From Jacaranda mimosifolia (taxonomy: Eukaryota; Streptophyta; Magnoliopsida; Lamiales; Bignoniaceae): DNA of 64,000 nucleotides. The stretch spans positions 38,162,230-38,226,229 of the forward strand of contig CM032121.1 in NCBI GenBank assembly GCA_018894105.1. Reading direction: 5' to 3'. The translations under genes were made by a program, and so were the position numbers. Under the pieces are notes generated by a model. It made no database searches and was not told the DNA's origin. It worked only from the letters and a program-made list of their open reading frames with translations. The stretch's first letter is position 1. Every line of letters begins with the position of its first letter. This document shows positions 1-11,628 of this stretch, piece after piece.

Positions 1-980
1 GTAAAAGATACATATAAATCATGTTTTTTAATTTTAAAGTTTTTTAATATGTATATATATATATATATATCTTATTTTTGTCATTATTCAATTCACATAT
101 TTTCATTGTTCCATTTTTCAATAAAGAGTTCTTAAATGGTAATGAATTAATAAACTTCTATCTCGAATCAACTTAATGTTTAGTTGATTTGGTATTTACA
201 TTCTGATATATATTTGAAACATCATTATACATTGCTATTTAGAAAAAAATTCAACTATAATTTTAGATACATGGGCATAATTTTCTAATAATATTATTAT
301 AGCCTATTTATTTTGACAATAAAAACAAAATAAGATGATCGAGAGGAAATATGCCGCACTAAGTGCTATAGAGAGATATGTATATATAGATAAAATTAAA
401 GAGTCCAAGAAAATGATAAAGTCAATTAAATCATTGAAGGAGAAAAAATATATACATTAATAACTTAGCACATATCTTTCAATATAGCTTTGAATGAAAA
501 ATAATTATTTCGTAAAGAATTCAATTATCAATGTTCACCAATTTATTGCTTCTAAGAGGGTAGATAATTTCTTATCAATCAAAATTGTTAGTATTTTTTC
601 AACAAATTTGTTCTTTATGATTTTTCAATGAATATCATATCTATTGGCAAATATTGTCATATACTAAAATTTTAAATTTTAATCTCATTTTTTCATTAGA
701 TTTGAGAATTTATGATTCTGTGTGCTCAAAGCTGATGAATTTAATAAGGTACTTAATTACATTTACTGCAATACTGTAAGATTTAAAAGAGCCTCGTATA
801 TTTCATTGTGGCAATGGAAAAAATTAGACTTGCTTTAGGTGAATGCCAAATGAGTTGCATAAGTTGCTTATTTCTCTATCAGAAAAGGCTATAAACTTTC
901 TAAAAAGTATTTGACTCTTGAACTGCATATTCTTTTTTACTTTATTTGATGTGAAATTAGATAAAAACTTGTATCAATAA
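1..980 (+). pseudogene. Helitron RepHel 5' fragment (left arm of palindrome)
   Basis: This segment aligns by eye with the 5' part of the Helitron gene at 7690-8560. Shared landmarks are the AAATATGCCGCACTAAG start region, the run AAAGTCAATTAAATCAT, and the exon around TTTGAGAATTTATGATTCTG. Stops and indels leave no usable reading frame. The same stretch recurs in reverse complement at about 1065-2033, so the two form a large palindrome. The fragment is cut by the window edge, so its outer boundary is uncertain. Confidence 0.75.
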
Positions 981-1064
981 GGATGATAAGTCTGATTCTT
1001 TTAGTATTTTCTATTTTCAAGCTTCTTTTTTATTTTGGCAAAATACAACTAATTGCTATCATGC

Positions 1065-2033
1065 AACTTTCATTTGGGAATTAATTTTGGAAAACATGAT
1101 ATACCATGCATTGTGTTCGAAAAGTAAAACTCTAGCCTTGTGGATGCAAATTTTTATCTAATTTCACATTAAACAATGTAAAAGAGAATATGCAGTTCAA
1201 GACTCAAATATATTTTTAGAAAGTTCATAACCTATTCTTATAGAAAAATAAACAAATTATGCAATTCATTTGATATTTCAAAACAAGCCTAATTTTTTCT
1301 ATCGCCACAATGAAATGTATGAGAGACTCTTTTAAATTTTACAGCATTGCAATAAATATAATTAAGTATTTTATTGAATTCATGAGATCGAGTTCGATCA
1401 CATAGAATTATAAATTCTCATAAATCATAAAGTACATATTTATGGAAAACTTACTAACATTTTGAATGATAAGAAATTATCTATGCTCTTAGAAGTTATA
1501 AATTGGTGAATATTGACAATTAAATTATTTATAAATTAACTCTTTTTTCATTCAAAGCTACACTGAAAGAGATGTGCTAACTTATTAATTTTTTTTATTT
1601 TTTCTCCTTCAATGATTTAATTGACTTTCTCATTTTATTGGACTATTTAATTTTATCTATATATACATGTCTTTCTATCGTACTCGGTGCGGCATGTTTC
1701 ACCTTCATCTTATCCTGTATTCATTGTCAAAATAAATATGCTATAATAATATTATTGAAAAATTATGCCTATGTATCTAAAAATATTGGTGAAATTTTTT
1801 CCAAATAGCCATATATGATGATGTTTTAATTATATATTAGATTATCCAATACTAAATTAACTAAACATGAAGTTGATTCAAGATATAAATTTATTGATTC
1901 ATTACCATTTTAAGACTCTTTATTGAAAATGGAATAATAAAATTATGTGAATTGAATAATGACTAAAATAAGATATATCTTAAAAAACTTAACATTTAAA
2001 AAATATGATTTATATGTATCTTTAGGTATCTTT
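1065..2033 (-). pseudogene. Helitron RepHel 5' fragment (right arm of palindrome)
   Basis: The reverse complement matches 1-980 and also runs slightly further into the Helitron gene. Positions 1065-1150 correspond to 8545-8615 in the main copy, the part with GCACAAGGTGTGGTATATCA. So this arm is an independent Helitron fragment, not a simple copy of the left arm. It is non-coding now. Both arms have their Helitron 5' ends facing outward. Confidence 0.75.
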
Positions 2034-2059
2034 TACAATATAATGACCAATAATAGCTG

Positions 2060-3600
2060 ACTATTGAATTCTTTCATTTTTGGTGATATTTGAAGAATCT
2101 ATTATTTTTTAATTTATTTTTCATCATTCTCAATGAATTAAATTTGCCAGTTGTTATTCCAGAATTTCAGTTTCATTTTTATTTCAATTTTTTGTTAATT
2201 GAAAATTTCTTTTTGATTTTTTAAACAATAAATTTCAATTGTTATTTTATGAAATAAAACTACAAATATGATTCAAATTATCCAGAGCATTTTATAAGTT
2301 GGTCTCCTCTAAATTTAGATAAATATATAAAATTTATATTACTTATTTAATCTTATATTTTTAATGGATAACTTGTTTTTAATCTAAAATTAAAAAATAA
2401 AAAAGAAAAAATTTTCTCGTGTGTTTGATTTATTTATAATGATTCTATACTCACTTTCATCTTTTCTCAATTAAGCCAAAGATAGAAAACGTCAAATTTT
2501 GGTCAATTTTAAATATTTAAATCTCATTGTGTAAAATAAAAGCATTATATTATTTTATAACTTTTTTTGTTAAAAAATATGAATATTATTTCTTTAAAAG
2601 TTTGTTAGTTCATAAATCTATTAGAGTTGGATTATGAATTAAGTTGGCTGTTAATATATATATATATGAATTGTTAAATAAAATTAATTATTTGAAATAA
2701 ATATTTGTATTTTATTAATTTAATATTTAGTAATATGAAAAATAAGGATTTTTGGCTGTTGGATACTATGCATTTGATGGGCTATATACTTTGCACCTAG
2801 CCCCTAGGGGCATATATTTTGTAGTGTATGGATGAAGAGATAGAGGCTAATGTGATTTCATTCAACAAAATGTCTTTATTGATATTCTATTTTATATATT
2901 AATAGAAAATATTTCACTATGTCAAATTAATGTTTTTATTAAAATTGCATAAATATTTTTTAAGCTTAATATTTTGAATTATATAACTTTCAATTTAATA
3001 ATACATGCTTTTTTTTTTTTTGAAAAATTTTAAATTTTAATTAAATGTGATCAAGTTCAAGTCAATTATATAATGGGTGAATTAAATTTGACCCAATTGT
3101 TATTCCATAATTTTAATTTAATTTCTGTGTTTATTTTTGTTAATTGAAAATTTCATTTTGATTTTTCAAACAATAAATTTCAATTGATATTTTATAAAAT
3201 AAAAATAAAAATATGATTTGGATAATTTGGGCAATTTATAAGTTGGTTTGCTCTAGATTTAGATAAATAAATAAAACTTATATTGCTTATTTAATCTTAG
3301 ATTTCAATGGAACACTTGTTTTTAATCTTCTTTTTTTTTTAAAAAAACTTTCTCATGTGTTCGATTTATTTATAATGATTCTATTCTCACTTTCATCTCT
3401 TAATTAAGCCAAAAATAGAGAAAGTTAAGTCAATTTTAAAGCTTTAAATATCATTGTGTAAAATAAAAATATTATCTTATTTTATAATTTTTTTTGGCTA
3501 CAAATAGTGTGAAGATTAATTCTTTAAAAGTTTGCTAGCTTACAAATCTGTGAGAGTAGGATTAATATGAATTAATTTGGCTATTAATATAGTATATACA
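2060..3600. repeat. Two direct copies of an AT-rich repeat
   Basis: About 2090-2670 and 3075-3600 are diverged direct copies. Both hold AACAATAAATTTCAATTG, TTTATAATGATTCTAT and AAAAGTTTG followed by a GTTGGATTA-like motif. A third, inverted copy lies at about 35190-35800. The part between them, 2760-2870, also has an inverted match at 34990-35100. No coding potential is visible. Confidence 0.7.
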
Positions 3601-3850
3601 ATAAAAAATTTAGTCTGATCCTTCAAAAGGTTATTTTATAAAAATAAAATTTCTATATATTTCTACCCTATTGACTTTTAAATAATTTTTGAAAGTTAGT
3701 AATGCCACATTATTATTTTAACTAAAAAATAATTTGTTTAAAAAGACTATTTAAAGAAATAAAACTTTAGTTAATTCTTTTTCATGACTTCTAATACAGC
3801 TATCAAGTATATATTCTTTTTTTTTAATCATTGTTCTTCTTTAAACTTGA
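3601..3850. repeat. Leader of the fold-back family, inverted relative to 16150-16258 and 30660-30870
   Basis: The segment with GATCCTTCAAAAGGTTATTT and GAAAGTTAGTAAT is the reverse complement of sequence at 30740-30865. Its later part also matches 16150-16258 reversed. It leads directly into the tandem array at 3851. No gene is visible. Confidence 0.65.
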
Positions 3851-6800
3851 ATAAGGTTAAGAAATTTTCTTGAATTTGAGATACAACATGAAAACATCTT
3901 TTGCTACTAATTTTCAAGAAAATATAATGTGCACATTATTATATTTAAAAATTAACAAAAATATATTTCAAAAATGTATATAAATATACAAATAAATAAA
4001 AAGATAAAAAATTAAATAAACTTAGTTCCCTCTTTCTCAATTCTCATTATCATATTAAGTATAATATTACATACGAGTTTGACACTTATTTTGATGTATA
4101 AATATTTTTTTCTTTTTATTTTTTGAGGAAGAGCTTATATTTGTATGAATGCATTTATGAAATATCATACTTTTTCATCATCAATAAAACATGTGATTGT
4201 AAGGCTTAATTTACTCTTGTTCATTGTTATAAATTTGAATTGAACACTTGTTTTAATACATAAAAATATTTCTTTCCTCATTTTTGAGGGAGAACGCAGA
4301 TTGAATATTTATACAAATGTATTTATGAAATATCATTTTTTTCCCCATCAATTGACTTTTTCTTAATTAATCTCAATTTAGTTATCATTTTCTACGAGTC
4401 TAATTAGAATAAATTAAATTTAGTCATTATTTACCATACAACCATATGAATTGAATGTGATAATAATAGTCACATTAGATGGGGACATAATTTAATCACT
4501 TAAATTTAATTTAATTGCTATTTTCTATAAGTCTAATTAAATATGTTGGTGGAAGGATAAATTTTAATATACGTAATGACATTTGCTAAGTAAGAAATTT
4601 TGATTTAATTAATTTTAACATAATTATTGTTTCTATATGCCTCAATAAAATAAACATATTTTGTATATACATTTGATGTATATACAATTTTTTAAGTGGA
4701 AGAATTTGATTTAGTTAATTATAGTTATTATTTTTTGTTAGCCTAGTAAAAGATGAACTTAATTTGATTATAATTACTATTAAACTAAGTTGATTAATCA
4801 TGATCATTTTAATATATGTAGTTACATTTGCTAAGTAGAGATTTATTTAATTAATTTTAATATATTTATTATTTTGTATAATATCAATTAAAAATATATT
4901 TAATTATAACAAATGTAATAAATACAATTATATACATTTGATGTATATACATTACTTAAGATGAAATACTTGATTTGATTAATTAGAATTATTATTTTCT
5001 ATGAGTCTAAATACAATAATTATATTAAAATTAATTAAATCAAAATTCCGTACTTAGCAAAGATAATTACATACATTGAAAGTTATGCTTCTACTGCATA
5101 TTTAATTGGACATGTAGAAAATAGCAATTAAATTAAATCTCCATCTAATTAGATGATTACTATCACATTCAATACATATGGTTGTATGTTATACTACGAT
5201 TAAATTAAATTAATTCTAAATAGACTCATAGAAAACAATAACTGAATTAAAATTAATTAAGAAAAAATAAATTCCTAAGGAGAAAACGATAATCGATAAA
5301 TACATTTTTATATATTCTCCATCTGAGCTCTCTCTCAAAAATAAGAAAAGAAATATTTTTTATATATCAAAATATATATTCAATTCAAATGTATATTATG
5401 TTAAATAAGGTTAAGAAATCTTCTCGAATTTGTGATACAACATGAAAACATCTTTTGCTACTAATTTTTGAGAAAATAAAATTTGCACATTATTATATTT
5501 AAAAACTAACAAAAATATATAAATATATACAGATAAATGAAAATATAAAAAAATTAAATATACCTAGTTCCCTCTTTCTCAATTCTCGTTATCGTATTAA
5601 ATGTAATATCACATATGAGTTTGACATTTATTTTGATGTATAATAAATATTTTTCTCTTTTTATTTTTTGAGAAAGAACTATATTTGAATGAATGTATTT
5701 ACGAAATATCATTTTTTTCATTGTCCATAAAACATGTGATTGTAAGACTTAATTTATTCTTATATACATAAAAATATTTCTTTTCTTATTTTTTAGGGAG
5801 AACGCAGAATGAATATTTATACAAATTTATTTATGAAATGTCATTTTTTCTCCATCAATTGATTTTTTCTTAATTAATCTCAATTCAATTATTATTTTCT
5901 ATGAATCTAATTAGAATAAATTTAATTTAGTCGTAGTTTACCGTACGATCATATGAATTGAATGTGATAATAATAATCTCATTAGATGGAGGCATAATTT
6001 AGTCGCTTAAATTTAATTTAACTGCTATTTTCTATAAGCCTAATTAAATATGTTGGTGGAAGGATAAATTTTAATATGCGTAATTACATTTGCTAAGAAA
6101 GAAATTTTGATTTAATTAATTTTAAGATAATTATTGTTTCCTATATGCCTCAATAAAAAAACATATATTTAGTATATACATTTGATGCATATACCTTTTT
6201 AAGTGAAAAAAATTGATTTAGTTAATTATAGTTATTATTTTCTGCTAGCCCAATGAAAAATGAAGTTAATTTGATTGTGATTACTATTAAACTATGTCTA
6301 TTAAACATGATCATTTTAATATGTGCAAATACCTTTTCTAAGCAGGAATTTATTTAATTAATTTTAATGTATTTATTATTTTGTATAATTCCAATTAAAA
6401 ATATATTTAAGTATAACAAATGTAATAAATACAATTATGTAAATTTGATATATATACATTACTTAAGATGAAATACTTGATTTGATTAATTATAATTATT
6501 ATTTTCTATGTGTCTATATACAATAATTATATTAAAATTAATTAGATCAAAATTTCTTACTTAGCAAAGATAATTACGTACATTGAAAACTATGCTTCTA
6601 CTGCATATTTAATTGGACCTATAGGAAATAGCAATTAAATTAAAATTAAGCAATTAAATTATATATCCATCTAATAAGACTATTGCTATCACATTCAGTA
6701 CATATGGTTTGTATGGTACACTATGATTAAATTAAATTATTCTAATTAGAAAACAATGATTGAATTGAAATTAATTAAGAATAAATAAATTCATGAGGAA

Positions 6801-7470
6801 AAAATGATACTCCATAAATAGATTTGTGTATAAATTCCATCTGCGCTCTCTCTCAAAAATAAGAAACGAAATATCTTGTACATAAATATCAAAATATGTA
6901 TTCAATTCAAATGTATATTATGTTAAATAAGGTTAAGAAATTTTCTCGAATTTGTGATACAACATGAAAACATCTTTTGCTACTAATTTTCAAGAAAATA
7001 AAATGTGCACATTATTGTATTTAAAAATTAACAAAGATATATTTCAGAAATATATATAAATATACAAATAAATGAAAAGATAAAAAAAAAAAAACCTTAG
7101 TTCTCTTTTTCTCAATTCTCAAAAAACTTAGTTCTCCTTTTCTCAATTCTCACTATTGCATTAAATATAATATTACATATGAGTTTGACACTTATTTTGA
7201 TGTATAATAAATATTTTTTTCTTTTTATTTTTTGAGGAAGAACTTATATTTGTACGAATGCATTTTCAAAATATCACTTTTTCATCATTAATAAAACATG
7301 TGATTGTAAGGCTTAATTTACACTTGTTCATTGTTACACATTTGAATTGAACACTTATTTTAATACATAAAAATATTTCTTTTCTCATATTTGAGGGAGA
7401 ACGTGGAATGAATATTTATACAAAGGTATCTATGAAATATCATTTTTTTCCCTCAAATGATTTTCAATTG
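3851..7470. repeat. Tandem array of fold-back units, about 2.4 copies of ~1.53 kb
   Basis: The phrase ATAAGGTTAAGAAAT starts at 3851, 5405 and 6927, giving periods of 1554 and 1522 bases. The third copy stops near 7470. Each full unit has a lead segment and then long inverted arms. In unit 1 the arms are about 4225-4720 and 4960-5404; both contain the AAAATATTTCTTT region and the AATGTGATAATAATAGTCAC region in opposite orientation. The third copy carries a small ~36 bp local duplication at 7095-7150. No protein is encoded. This could be a fold-back or Helitron-derived non-autonomous element, but I cannot assign it to a named family. Confidence 0.75.
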
Positions 7471-7997
7471 ATATGCTTAAAATGTTTTTATCTTTATTTT
7501 TATTCCAGATAACTATATCTTATAATAAAATTATAATTAAAATTAAAATGAAGCAAAAATAGAAGCATATTCAATTTATTAAACGCAATACACAATAAAT
7601 TGAAAATGAAAAATTTCTTCAACCATGGCCCAAATAAAGTAGTTCAATAATTTCAACTACTATTACTTATTATTATTACAATATAAAATATCATGTAAGT
7701 CATATCTTTAAAAAAAATTAGTTTTCAAAATTATTTTATTTTCATAATTTTCAATTCACATATTCTCATTGATCTATTTTCAGCAAAGAGTTCTTAAAAT
7801 GGTAATGCATCGACAAACTTCTAAGTTGAATTCAACTTTAGGTATAATTGATTCAACATTTAATATTTCGATATATATTTAAACATTATCATATTTGCTT
7901 ATGCAAAAAAAACTCATTGGTATTTTTAGCTCCATTTATATAATTTTCTAAAGATACTATTATAATAGATGGATCTCGACAACAAAGACTAGAGAGG
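7471..7997 (+). mobile_element. Helitron 5' flank before the RepHel start
   Basis: From about 7690 this non-coding stretch matches 60-340 in the palindrome (the TCAATTCACATATT and AAAGAGTTCTTAAA motifs), so it belongs to the same Helitron family. Neither a terminal 5'-TC nor the insertion site could be fixed. The first 200 bases (7471-7680) hold nothing that I recognise. Confidence 0.55.
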
Positions 7998-8262
7998 ATG
8001 AAGAGGAAATATGCGGCATTAAGTCCTATAGAGAGGTAGGAATACATACATAAAGTTAAGGAGTCCAAAAAAATAATAAAGTCAATTAAATCATCTAAGA
8101 AGTCTGCAACTAAATGGCTTCTAAGAGCACAAATGGTCCCTCATCAATCAAAAGGTTGGTACTTTTCATGCACATATACTCTATGGTTTCTTAATAAATA
8201 TAATATTATGTAGGTAAATATTTTTAGATATTTTAAGTTTTAATCTAATTCTTTGATAAGGT

Positions 8263-9154
8263 TTGACAATCTATGACTCTGTATGTTTGGAGATTCATGG
8301 ATTGAAAAATGTACATAATGACATTCATTGCAGTGCTATAAAATTTGAACATGATGCTCACACATTTTGTTGTGACAATGGAAAAATCACGCTTGCTCCG
8401 ATTCAAATACTAGATGAATTGTATTACTTGTATACTTCTCAATCAGAAGAGGCAGTAAAATTTTAGAAATAATATTTGAGTCTTAAATTGCATATTCTCT
8501 TTTACTTCATTTGGTGTAAAATTAGGTAAAGAGCTTGCATATGCAAGACATGGAGTTTATACTTTCCGAGCACAAGGTGTGGTATATCATGATCTTCTAA
8601 GGTTAATTCCAAATGAAAATGGTCCTGGTAATTTTTAGTTGTATTTTTTCGAAACTAAAAATGATGTTGAGAATAGAATAAAGATATTAGAAAATCAGAC
8701 TTCAGAAGCAATTGTGAGGAAACTTATAAAACTTATGAAGGTAAATCTATATGCAAAAATCTTCAAAAGATTAAATGATTACCCTTCAATGAATGATGTT
8801 CAGCTGCATATCTCAAAAGATGTGATATTAGATCAATAAATTTATAATTCCCCAAGTGCTGATCGAGTTGCAGCTATATGGGTCGAAGGAAATAATCCTA
8901 ATACATTGATGGAATGAGATATTGTTGTCCATGTGCATTCAGGTCATAAACACATAATAAAGCACTATTATGGATGTTATGATCCACTTCTTTTCCGAAG
9001 ATATGATATAGGATGGCATCAAAACATTAAAAAAAGACATACCAAAATGTTCAATCATTCAATCCAAAAGAATGAATCTAATTCGGATGACCCCTATAAT
9101 AGTGCAACCATTGTTGAAGAACAACAAATAGGTTTTCTTCAGTTCTATATATAA
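8263..9154 (+). pseudogene. Helitron RepHel N-terminal region
   Basis: Three open pieces (8263-8466, 8639-8839, 8933-9154) share one frame and are separated by stop codons. Recognisable family features are FCCDNGKITLAPI, LDELYYLYTSQSEEAV, then GVYTFRAQG (other frame context), EGNNPNT, and HSGHKHIIKHYYGCYDPL ending with GWHQNIKKR. The order and spacing fit the part of plant RepHel proteins that precedes the Rep domain. In-frame stops occur after KF, after GNF, after LDQ and before DIVVHVHSG. Confidence 0.88.
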
Positions 9155-9849
9155 TTTGTTTATTAATTTAGTGTTGGAAAATGATAATTATTTAATTTTT
9201 ATTCTCTGTTAATAGATATACAAACTTAGTTAATACAAAAATGAATCCTTGAAAAACTTACATAATAAAATTCAAAGATCTAAAAGCATGCAAATATGAC
9301 ATTTTATATTTTTTTTTAATAAAAAAATTGAATGATTTCTAAGTAGAATTTTTCATGCTTACAAATCATAAATTATTTTCATATAAAGCAGTGAAATTTC
9401 TAATTATGTCAATCCTATTGTAATTCATTCTAAAAAATTCTATGGATATTGATAATTATATAATCAAAACTGGTTCTTCAACACATAATCTTGTTCTAGA
9501 AGCACCACAAAGCATCAACTTCTTATATAATAATATCTCTTTTCAAATCATGCGTAATATGCAAAAGTATTACGTAACATAATATTTTATCTATTGTTAA
9601 GTCTTGCTTCATATGTTCAACAATTATATTTGATGTAATACATTCAGCAGATAATGTACATGATACTGATAACTTTAATGGGAATCAACTTTCTTCCATG
9701 GAGGATATTCTTTCGCAAGAATAAGAAGGTGTGTATATATATATATATATATATTAAAATTTAAATACATATATCAAAGTGAAATTAGACAATATACTGA
9801 TATCTCTTCCTAAAATTTTGACTTGTATATTCTCTTATCGTGCTAACAG
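9155..9849 (+). other. Presumed RepHel introns and linker
   Basis: No conserved protein segment is visible here. A (TA)n run occurs near 9729-9753. Plant RepHel genes commonly have introns in this part, so the gap is probably intronic or eroded linker. A pre-Rep acidic segment may remain around 9655-9725. Confidence 0.4.
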
Positions 9850-10990
9850 CTATCTATGAAGAAAGTAATAAAAAGGTATCATGTCGAGAATATAGTTGCT
9901 ATAGGCTACAAATTAGAAGCCCAAAACATTCTACACTACTTTTTGCTGGAAGGCTATTGCAATAGTATGTAGTCGACATGTAAATAAAATTGGAGACCAC
10001 AAGATTGGACTATTGCCACCATAACCAATCAAATTTGAGATTTGAGTTATACCAAGGAATCATGGATAGCATTCTCAAAGGAGAGACAACATATAATGAA
10101 GTTGGAAAAAGAATCATTCTTCCAGCATTTTTTATTGGGGGCCCAAGCGATATGCGGCGTATATATCTTGATGCATTGGCATTGGTCCAAAGATTTGGAA
10201 AATCAAATCTTTTTATTACAATGACTTGTAATCCGGAATGGAAAGAAATGCACGAATATTTGTATGATGGATAAAGAGCTCAAGATCGACCAAATTTAAC
10301 TTCTAGAATTTTTTGAGCAAAATTACAAGATTTGAAAGACTAGTTATTTAAAAAAGAGATATTTGAGAAAGTAGTTGCACATGTACATGTGATTGAATTT
10401 CAGGAAAGATGATTGCCACATGCTCATATATTGATAATTCTAAAGTCTGATTACAAAGTTACAAGTCCAGAGTACTTTGACAAGTTTGTCTGTGCATAAC
10501 TTCCAGATCCAGAAAACAACATGTACTCTATGACCTAGTTCTTAAACATATGATGCATAGACCATGTGAAGAGAAAAAAAAAGGAACAATTCTTATATGA
10601 TTGATGGAAAATGCAAATATCATTATCCATGGTCATATTGTGAGAGTACATTTCAAGGAAAAGATGGGTACGTATTCAATTTATAGAAGGAGAAGAACTG
10701 GAATGATAGTTGAAGTTCGTAATGCACAACTTAATAACCAGTGGGTAATGCCTTACAAGCCATATCTCTTAGCTAGATATAATTTTCATATCAACATGGA
10801 GATGTTCAGGAGTGACAACAGTGAAGTACTTATACAAATATATCTACAAAGGGTATGATAGAGTTGTCATTAATATCACCCACGGTGGTGATGATAATAC
10901 AATTGATGAAATTAAGCATTTTCAAGATGTTAGGTAGGTCTCTGCTCAAAAGCAATGTCAAGAATTTTTTAATTCAATTTGAATAAAATA
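9850..10990 (+). pseudogene. Helitron Rep (HUH nuclease) domain, frameshifted
   Basis: The domain starts around 9850-9990, and the open piece 9990-10274 holds RRIYLDALALVQRFGKSNLF and MTCNPEWKE, both typical of plant Helitron Rep. The HUH metal motif survives as LPHAHILIIL, with HAH encoded at 10419-10427. The two-tyrosine motif survives at 10824-10850 as KYLYKYIYK, but in a different frame from the open piece at 10601-10858, so a one-base shift separates them. The following THGGDDNTIDEIKHFQD is also family-typical. Stops at 10272, 10307 and elsewhere prevent function. Confidence 0.88.
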
Positions 10991-11628
10991 TACCTAGTAG
11001 TTATTGATTTGCAACTTCATCTCCCAAATCAACAATCTATCACTTACTGAGCAAATCAAAATTTATAGAACATTCTCAAATCAGATCATGTCTCAAAAAC
11101 AATGCTCACGAAATATTTCTCTATATGTTCAAAAACTGAAGAGGTAAGGAAATATTTTTATGGAGAATTTCCAAAATTATGTTTGGGACAAGCAATGTAA
11201 ATGTTGGAACGAAAGGAAGAAAAGAGATGGATAGGTCGTATACAAACTGCAAATCCCATAGAAAGAGAAATATATTACTTTAGATTGCTTTTAAATCATG
11301 TCAAAGGGCAAACATCTTTTCAACATTTGCTAATAGTAAATGGGTTAAGATGCTCAAGCTTCAAGAAAGCAGCACAAAAAGGAAGATTGTTAGAATCTGA
11401 TTGAAGTGTTGTTGAATGTCTAGATAAAACCATTAATTTTCAAATGCCACATGAATTGAGAAGATTATTTGCAATTATATTGGTCTACTGTGTTGCAACA
11501 GATGTGAGAAATCTTTGGGATACATACTTTGAAGCATTATCTGAAGATTTCACAAAAGAATCAGGAGCTTTAGTTGAGCTAAAACTTGCCTAAACTTTGC
11601 AAAAAGTGAACTTTTTTTTTTTGAAAGC
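10991..11628 (+). pseudogene. RepHel linker between Rep and helicase
   Basis: Open pieces such as 11201-11404 (ERKEEKRWIGRIQTANP and YYFRLLLNHVKGQTSF) match the conserved RepHel segment that joins the Rep and helicase domains. A further piece around 11460-11580 includes RRLFAIILVYCVATDVRNLW. Frames are broken. A short T-run near 11610 precedes the helicase piece. Confidence 0.75.

Noticed and set aside
3851..7470. CRISPR-like or satellite array
   Set aside because: The units are 1.5 kb with long internal hairpins, in plant nuclear DNA. This is a transposon-type array, not a CRISPR, and it is too short to call a satellite.
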